Assembly (NCBI RefSeq): GCF_021018895.1
Contig: NC_079375.1
Location: forward strand, 1,908,060 to 1,972,059
Direction: 5' to 3'
Length of the DNA: 64,000 nucleotides
DNA from: Seriola aureovittata
Taxonomy: Eukaryota; Chordata; Actinopteri; Carangiformes; Carangidae
The notes under the pieces were generated by a model. That model made no database searches. It worked only from the letters and a program-made list of their open reading frames with translations, and was not told the origin of the DNA. The position numbers and the translations under genes are program-made. Positions 56,436 to 64,000 of this stretch are shown here, piece after piece. How positions within the stretch are numbered: position 1 is the first letter of the stretch; each line of letters begins with the position of its first letter.

Positions 56436-59400
56436 CTTTATTTATCCCCTAGGGGAAATTCATGGCTGTACGCACATTGTACGACAATGTGCAATGACAA
56501 TAAATACATTCTATCCTATCCAATCTATTCTGTTCTATGTTATTTTGTCCAATATATTCTGTTCTTTTCTATCCAATATATTTTATTCAATTCTATCTAA
56601 CAGTTTTTTTTTTTTTTAGTATATTTTTTGGGCTTTTTGCCTTTATTGTACAGGATAGTAGAGAGACAGGAAATGGGGAGGCAGAGAGAGGGGGAATGAC
56701 AGACCACTACGCCACACAACGCCCTTATCCAATATATTCTATTTATTCTTTTTCTATTCTATTCATTTCTATCCAACACCGTCGCACCACAGAGTCTGTT
56801 ACACCCTTTGTGATCACAGACTTCCTGGCTTCTGTTTGCTACTAAAGAATGGCTGGTGGATGTTTCTTCCCCTCTCAGTCACGCTGCTCTGTACTCTGTG
56901 TACTGCGGGCTACGGGCTACAGCTGCTCCTGGATTGGCTGTGGCTGCACCACCAGTAGTTGCTGATGAACAAACAGCGGTTGTTCCATTAGATGCATGTG
57001 AGACAGCTGTGCTCCTGTTTCCTGAGGGAATCACAAGTATGATCGGCCGCCTCCAGAGGACATTTGCGTCAAGATGACTCTTTCTCTGCCGGGACATTTG
57101 ACCGTGGGTGTGAGGAGTCTGTATCTGTGAGCCAGGGGCTACGCTACATGAGTAGTTGGATACAGTTCTCTTAGAATTTGCAAGTTCAGTAGCTCTCAGT
57201 CATCACACGTCATTAAACTGCTTTCAACACTATTACTCACTGTTATTATTATTATTTCATAACGCTCTTCCTTTTTCTACTTCCTGTCTGCTGTTGAATT
57301 AGAGAAATTCTCTACGTCAGACTACCACAGACTGGCTCTGCAGAAGTTGGAAGCATGTCCAGCCGCCATGGAAACCATCGGGGCCCCTCCCTTAAAAGTC
57401 TACAATATCCACCTGATTGACAGACACAACCGTGTAGATCAGAACACTGCACAGGTACCGTGTTGTGACAGTCATCAGAGTGTGTTATTCTGTGTTCAGC
57501 CCGGATGCTGCTGCTGTAGATAAGAGGCCAGTTTCGCAAAACACCTTAAGTTAAGATTTTCCTTAAAGTCTGAGTTAAGATTTATTTGAAATAAAAACAG
57601 TTGCACAAAACACGCTTATGTCTTCTCCTTAAGGTTTCTTTAATATGTTCACTTAAATATTTCAGGTTTTTTCCTTGTCTTAGTCTTCTTCTTAAGGAAT
57701 CACTTAAAGTCTGTTGAACAAAAGACCTTAGCGACCAAGCTAAGGAAAAAAACCAACAGTAGCTCCGACTCGGTCTTAACTGCAACATGACTCATCACTC
57801 AACTCATCCCATAAAGAGTGTTCCTCAACCGGGAGAAACCCTTAACAATGCAGAATTTTACTGCTGTAAAATCTCTTTCATTTTAATTTTGTTTCTTAAC
57901 TAAGGAAACATTTTTACGAGATTCTGTGCAACACACTTAAGATACTCCCTCAGCTAAGGAGAAATGAAACCTTAAGGGCCATACTTAAGTAGAAAACTTG
58001 AGGTGTTTCGTGTAACCAGCCCCTCGTCCTTTATGACGTGTGATGTAACACTGATCCTGATGGTGAACTGTTATTGCGTTGCAGATGAAGATTCCCGTGA
58101 CTGGGTCAAAAACCGGAGGTTATCTGTACGTTTTTTCAGTCAGAGACCATGACACCAACAGGTCAGTACATTCTCTTCTCACTCCATTCCGTGATGTTCT
58201 TGATCAAACTGATGTGTCGTAGCGATGTAACACAGGTGGAGTCTATCTTACAGCAGCAGTCATGCAGTTTGGCATTTCCTTCCCCCGTTAATTCTCTCTG
58301 CCTGTGTCGCGTTTTGGCGCTGAGGTTTATTCAAAATGAAGTGAAGGTCCGGTAGCCCTGCCGCCGTGGGGGCCGCTATTTCAGGAGACCCCTCTGTGGC
58401 TCATATCAGAGGGTTGAAGAAAAAACGACCTATGTGGTTGCTCAGGTCGGTTGAGTTGTTGTTGGAGAGGCACTGAGAGAAGCTGCAGAACAAACAAACA
58501 GGGCGTCAGGTTCAGTCTGTAAATCACAAAGATGACAATCTTAGGACAAAACCAGAAAGTGACCTTGAGTCCCTCTTCAGCTGTGACGTCTCTCACAAAT
58601 ATCAGATACACTAAAAGATTTTTTAATCTACTTATGACTTTTGAAGTGAATAAACTGATTGAACCTGAATGGATCCGCTCCATCCTCCTCTCTACACACC
58701 TCCTCATTCAGCTCCACACCCACATCTGCCTCCCAGGTGGCTTTTATATGGTTTGATGACATATTAGAAAACAGTGACACAAAAATTTGAAACAAGATGT
58801 TTAGATCAAATCATCACAAATATATCTTCTTACGGATCAACACTTCAAATAAAACACAGATGAGTGTTTCCTTGTGACATCACAATGTTCCAGAAGTCCT
58901 GACGGCTGGTTTTAAGGCTCAGTTTCTGAATACAGGCTGTGAGCATTTCTCTGTGGACTGAAGCTTTGATACTTTCACAGTATTAATATAAAACCTAGAC
59001 CTGATCTATAATCACACTACACATGTACATCTACCTTTAGACTATATGGTACTTTAATGCAGGTAATAGGAATATTGTTAATATTTCCTGAGGCTAACAG
59101 GTATCTACCAGAAGGGTCAGTACTGAGGTTATATAACTGAAATGGTACAGATTTTTTAAAGGTGTAATGTGTAAGATCGTGCTACTTGCTCCACCTCCAT
59201 AGAGGGCAGCATTTACACACATTAAAAAAATAAAACTATGAAAAAAACTATGTAGAAAAGTGTTGACAAACTCCTGCTGAGCAGGATGTGCAGAAGATCA
59301 CAGTATAGACAATATGTGTTCTGTGCAGGGATAATACTCTGAAGTGTTACTGTCATGTGGTTGTTGATGGTTGATGAGGCCGGACTCAGAAGAAAAGGCA

Positions 59401-60557
59401 GGTGCTGGTCCATCACTGGGAGGACTGGACTGGAATTCTGGTCCTGATACAGACAAACATGTGACAGGACAATTAGTTCTTTATATTCAAACATGTTTGG
59501 TCTGTTGTGTGTGTATAATAAATGAACCCGCTGGTTCTGGATCAAACAGTCTCTTTGTCTCACTAAAAGAAAAGTTACTGACGCATCAGGAGCAGGAACA
59601 GCCGCAGGAACAGACTAAATTCTGCTACATCGCTAAAACATCTGTCGACAACATCAGTCATACATTTATGCCCCTTGAAGTGTTTGTCGGTGCGGTTTGT
59701 CATTTGCACTAACAGACTCGCTACAGAGCAACATTAGATGTTACTCACCAGTCTAACAGAAAAGATGCAGCTCGGCATCAAACTGCATCTCTTTACCCGG
59801 AGCTGTCTCCAGCGGCGGGAAGCCACACCACGATTCACCCGTGTTTTCTTCTTGGTCGCTGAATGTGGTTTCTTGTCGGAGCGATTCTTTGGGATGGAGA
59901 TAAAGATCTCTTTCTAGGTGCTTCAGACATCTGTGTGTTTCTGTGATGTTAGTCGGGAGTTTTTTTTTTTTTAGTCAGGAGGAAGCTCTTCTTCTCTGTG
60001 GGACTGAGGGCAGATTAGACGCTACACTGACTCACACAGCATCTATCTATTCTTCACCATTCCTGCCACTGCAGACATACATCACAAATATGACATAAGC
60101 AATAGACTTGGTGTAGTGTAAATAATATTAGAAACCTCCCACCCCTCCCTTTAGCAAACAGGTCAGCCACAAGGTAACATACCCTCCCCTTTCTGACCTT
60201 AACAAATGAGACTGGGTCTATGTACAATGGCAGCAATGCTATGAACTGAATTACTCTCTAACTAATGGTTACAGAATTCCACACAGTATTGAAGCTCCGC
60301 CTCCCAGGTACACCTTCAGTTACACTCACACCTTGGTGGGCTATGTTCAGATAGACTCGGGACATGTGTAAATCATTTTATACATTTTTTTTTTTTGGAT
60401 GATAGATTTCTGTCACCATCTCTGACCTGTGTTGGTCACTCCCTGCAGGTGGAGTCTGGAGCAGGCGGTGCTGAAGCTCCGGGAAGGACAGACCATCAAC
60501 CTGCTGAGCCAGACAGCAGAGCACACACAGGGGCTGGACGCAGGTCACTGGCACTGA
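56214..60557 (+). CDS. coa1: Cytochrome c oxidase assembly factor 1 (143 aa, four coding exons)
   Basis: COA1/MITRAC15 is a small inner-membrane protein of mitochondria that helps early assembly of complex IV (and complex I). Coding exons: 56214-56307 (exon opens at 56192 after TTAACAG), 57303-57454, 58085-58161 and 60449-60557; all joins keep frame. Residues 11-31 (LAIFTTVLTGGGVGIMYYLM) form the single membrane segment, and the rest faces the intermembrane space. FSTSDYHRLALQKLEACPAA, GAPPLKVYNIHLIDRHNRVD, MKIPVTGSKTGGYLYVFSVR and WSLEQAVLKLREGQ match, in order, the human blocks around LGPPLNIHYLKLIDR and KIPVSGSKSEGLLYV as I recall them. Human COA1 is 146 residues. The exon 2 acceptor is a weak TTAG at 57302, but the frame requires it. 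The position beside blvra supports orthology. Confidence 0.93.
56393..56465 (-). repeat. (GATA)n array with LINE-like tail
   Basis: About ten GATA units then TACTTTATTTATCCCCTAGG. Read on the minus strand this is a LINE-type 3' end with a (TATC)n tail. In coa1 intron 1. Confidence 0.85.
56630..56725 (+). mobile_element. SINE-like repeat, copy 3
   Basis: GCCTTTATTGTACAGGATAG, GAGACAGGAAATGGGGAGGC and AGAGAGAGGGGGAATGACAG match the other SINE-like copies. Truncated, in coa1 intron 1. Confidence 0.55.
57525..58024. mobile_element. MITE family 3 with inverted ends, in coa1 intron 2
   Basis: The left end AGGCCAGTTTCGCAAAACACC pairs with the reverse of the right end, AGGGGCTGGTTACACGAAACACC. The body is full of CTTAAGG-type words (CCTTAAAGT, CTTAAGGAATCACTTAAAG). 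It takes up about four fifths of this 630-bp intron. No clear target duplication. Confidence 0.7.
58815..59058 (+). mobile_element. MITE family 1, rearranged copy C
   Basis: 58823-58861 is the left part of family 1 in reverse orientation (ATATATCTTCTTACGGATCA), followed at 58873 by the right half in forward orientation (GTGACATCACAATGTTCCAG ... TATGGTACTTTAAT). About 250 bases of the full element are missing between them. In coa1 intron 3. Confidence 0.75.
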
Positions 60558-60763
60558 CCAGCTCCACGCACTGATGAGAACGACGAGAGAGGAAGTCGTC
60601 CTGCTCCGACAGCTGCTGAGTGGAGGTTTAATTATCCGGGTTGGGGAAAGCTCAGTTCCAGCATCATCTAGAAGAGACAGCGGTTACTCATGACGCACAG
60701 CGCTGAGTGTCGCCGGGCCTCTAACACACTGATCCGGATCGTTGTTGTGTTGTGTGACTTTTG

Positions 60764-60769
60764 AATAAA
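60764..60769 (+). terminator. Poly(A) signal of coa1
   Basis: AATAAA in TTTTGAATAAATAATG, 207 bases after the stop, followed by CGTTGCTGTCGTTGC. Confidence 0.65.
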
Positions 60770-60899
60770 TAATGTGAAACAGACACGTTGCTGTCGTTGC
60801 ACCAATCAGTTTTTTTTCATTTCTAATTAATTTCCTTTGAAAAATAATTTCGTGTATCGACATGTATCAAGATAAATCAGTTATCTTCTAGCTATAAAC

Positions 60900-60903
<4 letters not shown>

Positions 60904-60937
<34 letters not shown>

Positions 60938-60960
60938 TGTGTCTGTGGATGTGAGTGTGT
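60904..60960. repeat. (TG)n microsatellite
   Basis: About 16 clean TG units then interrupted TG. Confidence 0.95.
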
Positions 60961-61094
60961 GGGTGTGTGCAGGGCAAACAGCAAGATGAATCATATAGCA
61001 GGACACAAACCTGTGGTTTCACTGACTTATTTCACTCCCTGCTTCCTGTGCAGATGTAGATAAGGGAAGTGTTGTCATTACACCCACAGAGATG

Positions 61095-61095
<1 letters not shown>

Positions 61096-61138
<43 letters not shown>

Positions 61139-61140
61139 GT
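61096..61140. repeat. (TG)n microsatellite
   Basis: About 21 TG units. Confidence 0.95.
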
Positions 61141-61199
61141 AGCTCTCTTTTATTCTATATACTGTAAATGCATATAATTCTGCCTTTCCTGTGAGCCTC

Positions 61200-61795
61200 T
61201 GTGTTTTCACAGGTTCACTGTGGTGACTGACGCCTCAAACTCTTTCTGTCCTGGACTCGCAGCGTTCATAGTTACTAGTTTGAAAAAAAAGGTTTGCAAA
61301 GCAGAAGAATCGTCATCCACAAACACCCTTGTTTTTGAAAACGCTGAAAATGTGCACGTTACTGAGAAACTATTATCATAGTTTAATTTTCACAAATAAG
61401 AATGAAATATATACTGTATAGAACATGAAATATACACACTTGAAAACGCCATCCACGTATCGTTTGAGATTTTAGCGACGCTTCATCCTTCAGAGGACAC
61501 GGCCTACAAAGTTGCGGCCCTACGTGTGCCAGCTCTTACCGACGCGACACAAAGTGCAGCTCCTGTCGCCTAGCAACCTTGACAACACATAGCTTTTTTC
61601 ACGGAAACTTGTGGTTTATGGCCCTTTAGTATGGTAAGTGTGGTGAGCACAAGAGTGGCGTCCAGGAGATGCTAAGAAGTGATGAACCTGGGACTTGTTG
61701 TTCTGTGCTCAACTGCGACTTCTGAGGTTAAAAGCGCTGATATTCAGTGAATAACAAGTGTGTCCCAGCAGGTTCATCACTTGTTTCTTTTTAAG
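61200..61795. other. Intergenic stretch
   Basis: No exon supported. 61620-61800 resembles a short repeat (GCAGGTTCATCACTTG) with no firm family. Confidence 0.35.
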
Positions 61796-61969
61796 TTATT
61801 CTTCTTGATCCGTGCCGGCGACAGCCAGAGCCGGAAGCGAGTTGTTTTTGGGTTGTGCATACGTCCCATTCTCGTCAACGTGATATTTCAGAAATGCCGT
61901 GACTGAATTTCTTCAAGTTTAGCACAAACATTCACGAGGACTTAAAGGATGATCTGATTAGATCATGGT

Positions 61970-61996
61970 GGTCAAAGGTCAAGGTGACGGTGACCT
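61970..61996 (+). promoter_or_regulatory. DR1 plus near-palindromic receptor site
   Basis: GGTCA-A-AGGTCA followed by AGGTGA-CGG-TGACCT, one base from the oestrogen-response consensus. Sequence match only. Confidence 0.4.
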
Positions 61997-62110
61997 CACA
62001 AAACACGGTTCGGCCTTGGGAACGCAATATCTCCGTAACGTCTCGAAGGAACCTCTTCAGGTTTTGCACAAATTTGCTCAAGGACAAACTGATTAGACTT
62101 TGGTGGTCGA

Positions 62111-62138
62111 AGGTCAAAGTTCAAGGTCATGGTGACCT
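62111..62138 (+). promoter_or_regulatory. DR1 plus perfect palindromic oestrogen-response-type site
   Basis: AGGTCA-A-AGTTCA (62111-62123) is followed directly by AGGTCA-TGG-TGACCT (62124-62138), an exact AGGTCAnnnTGACCT palindrome. It lies in a repeat, 1.6 kb downstream of coa1. Binding is untested. Confidence 0.5.
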
Positions 62139-62194
62139 CAGAAAACACTTTTTTAGCCATCAAGACTTCACACAGTAATAATGACAAAATTTTC

Positions 62195-62366
62195 TCACAA
62201 ATGGCAGAGAGAGAGAGAGAGAGGAAAGTCTGGGAGAGAGAGAGGGGGGATGATGTGGTGCAGAGGGCCACGGGTTGGACTGGAACCTGGGCCCCTGCGG
62301 TCAGGATTACGCCTTCATGGTTTGTTGTGAGTTGCAGTGCACTGAGCTCTCAGGGCCACCGTAGCT
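62195..62366 (+). mobile_element. SINE-like repeat copy 4, joined to a right-end fragment of the 15100-16127 element
   Basis: GAGAGAGAGAGGAAAGTCTGG, GTGGTGCAGAGGGCCACGGG and GGAACCTGGGCCCCTGCGG match the SINE-like copies. 62330-62366 then reads GAGTTGCAGTGCACTGAGCTC and TCAGGGCCACCGTA, the right end of the composite element. Confidence 0.6.
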
Positions 62367-62369
62367 TGG

Positions 62370-63690
62370 TTTTAACAGCTGTACCGTTAGCTGTTGAACT
62401 GAGCTGAAACACAATACTTAAATTTAACAGTGTGATCCTCAGGCTCTCTGTCCGTGTTAATGCTGCCATATTATGTTTATTACCGGCATGCAATGAATCG
62501 TGGGATAGGTTGGACCACGAAGGATCCACCTGTTGGAGTCTTCGTTGTCCAGGAAAGGAATTAGACATTTGAAGCAGCCTTTGAAATGGGGAAGTGTATA
62601 TGCGCAGCTGTGATACCATCAGCCTTTGAAGGATGTGGCCCCTGAAGTGGGACACAGCTGTTATGGATAAAATGACATATTTTCAATTTAACTGTGACAT
62701 TATAACGAATCTGTCATTTTAAAACCAAAATGAATGAAATGTAAATGTCACTTCAATCACAGGCTGTATTCACTGTTCTGTCTGTGGGAACTGATATTGT
62801 TTACTTGCAGATTATTGACCACACAGTTACATGTGAGAGATTTTAGCAGTTCTTACATCAGTGCTTTGCTGTGACTTTTACGGACAGGCACACACCCCCT
62901 AACCATAAACCACCATCTCAATGTGTGATGCAGTTTACTGCACTAAATGAGAAAACTGCATCAAACTAAAAGTAAAACCTCCTCATGACAGTAACAGCAG
63001 CAAACCTCTTTCTGCTCTCTACATGAACGTCTTCACCTTTCTGCTCTCCTTCCTTTCTGAAGAAGTATCAGGATTATTCCTTTGCACTGACACTAAACAT
63101 ATCAAATGTGCAGTATGCGGAGAATCCATGGCGATCTCCCTTCCAGGTCTTGCACAGAGAACTCTACACCTGTTAGGTATCAGCTCTTTCTACAGCCAAA
63201 CTCCTAGATTCTAAGTTCCTGTGTCCTTGTGTTGCTCAAGCCTCCACTCTGACTGTTGTCTGCCTGTGTTCCAGCTTCAGCTCCACCCTGCCTTGCTTCA
63301 CTCCTCATAGTGTCTACAAACCCCAGCCTGAGATCCAGCACCCAGCCATCTCCATCTCTCCATCGCCTTATTCCTAAGTTCTACAATAAACTGGACGGCC
63401 TCTGAGTCTGAGTTCTACCTTTGGGTCCGAACCACTAAACTTAATTTAAAAATGTAACAACACATTGATTAACAGAAAAGGGAAATATGTTAATGTGAAA
63501 ACTAAAAAGCAGAACAGAATTAGAAGACATGGATATAATGTCACATGGTAAACTGTAATTATGTACATTTAATATGTATGTAAAAACCTTCCGTGCAAAA
63601 GAACAAGTTGACAGCTGCTGCACAGTACACCCTGACTAAACCAAGGTGATTACAAGGACAAGTTACTCAACTTGCTGCTGCCTCTTAACC
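62370..63690. other. Intergenic stretch
   Basis: 63270-63430 has a UTR-like end (CTACAATAAACTGGACGG) and resembles the end of a retroelement, but nothing coding can be read. No exon supported. Confidence 0.35.
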
Positions 63691-64000
63691 AGTGGCGGCT
63701 GCTGGTCTTATAAGGAGGGGAAGCTCATTTTCGGCCTACATCATAAAATGTGTCCGTTTATTTATATGTAAATTCGCAGAGTGACAGAAGAGAGTCGCCA
63801 AACACAACGCTAGTCGTTTTTAACAAAGACAAAGTCGCTGAGGATCAGTAACGTCTCCAGATCAACTCCGAACGACGGAATGAAAAACTTGAAAACTGCT
63901 CCGGTGGATGCTGATACTTCAAGATCGCTGATTCGCTCATTTCGCTGTCAATCAAAAAGGGACTCAGCCTCAGACAGATCATCCAATCATCATGCAGAAG
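63690..64000 (+). mobile_element. Left end of a DNA transposon (cut by window edge)
   Basis: AACCAGTGGCGGCTGCTGGTC and AAGGAGGGGAAGCTCATTTT match the start of a DNA-transposon family that I recall as widespread in fish. The element continues past the window. Confidence 0.4.

Larger units (their letters stand above)
61800..62165 (+). repeat. AGGTCA-rich interspersed repeat, two tandem units
   Basis: Two related units (61915-62000 and 62040-62145) each carry GACTTAAAGGATGATCTGATT- or GACAAACTGATTAGACTTTGG-type leads, then GGTGGTC(A/G)AAGGTCAA and a TGACCTCA end. They carry DR1 and palindromic nuclear-receptor-type motifs (see the sites at 61970-61996 and 62111-62138). Confidence 0.75.

Noticed and set aside
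63023..63214. Frame starting MNVFTFLLSFLSEEVSGLFL as a signal-peptide gene
   Set aside because: It is short, has no partner exon and lies in a retroelement-like stretch; the hydrophobic start alone is not enough.
1..64000. tRNA, rRNA, CRISPR or operon features
   Set aside because: No cloverleaf, rRNA core or spaced direct repeats were seen; the sequence is vertebrate nuclear DNA, where CRISPR arrays and operons are not expected.

Overview
The window looks like nuclear DNA of a ray-finned fish, probably a percomorph. The signs are small vertebrate-type exons with GT/AG introns, dense short DNA transposons, decayed L2-type LINEs, many (TG)n and (GATA)n arrays, and gene families common in teleosts: a C2H2 zinc-finger gene with a coiled-coil leader exon and a SAMD3-like gene. 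There are no operons, CRISPR arrays or recognisable RNA genes. The species is inferred from family content only; I could not search databases.

Layout. 1-1000: decayed L2-type LINE (minus). 1927-2023: last coding exon of a junctophilin (plus), followed by a 3'UTR intron and a probable poly(A) site near 7.2 kb. 7.4-28.7 kb: gene-poor and transposon-rich, with one weak candidate gene tail at 16.7-17.3 kb. 29.0-32.6 kb: two-exon C2H2 zinc-finger gene (plus, 316 aa). 33.7-42.8 kb: five-exon gene (plus, 574 aa) whose first exon is a paralogue of the zinc-finger gene's first exon but splices in frame to a PB1-like/SAMD3-like body. 44.5-50.8 kb: blvra, biliverdin reductase A (minus, six coding exons, 288 aa). 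54.2-60.8 kb: coa1, mitochondrial cytochrome c oxidase assembly factor 1 (plus, four coding exons, 143 aa). 60.9-64 kb: microsatellites, a repeat carrying nuclear-receptor-type motifs, and the start of another transposon.

How the genes relate. blvra and coa1 lie head to head about 3.5 kb apart; as I recall, the human orthologues at 7p13 have the same arrangement, so this part is conserved synteny. blvra acts in haem breakdown in the cytosol and coa1 in complex IV assembly at the mitochondrial inner membrane; nothing here shows that they are co-regulated. The zinc-finger and SAMD3-like genes form a local pair that shares a leader-exon type and looks like a product of duplication and exon shuffling. 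The rest is mainly non-autonomous DNA elements, several with terminal inverted repeats and target-site duplications visible directly in the sequence.

No clearly new biological system was found. The points most worth checking are the chimeric SAMD3-like gene, two splice acceptors next to (TG)n arrays, and a repeat carrying a perfect palindromic oestrogen-response-type site.
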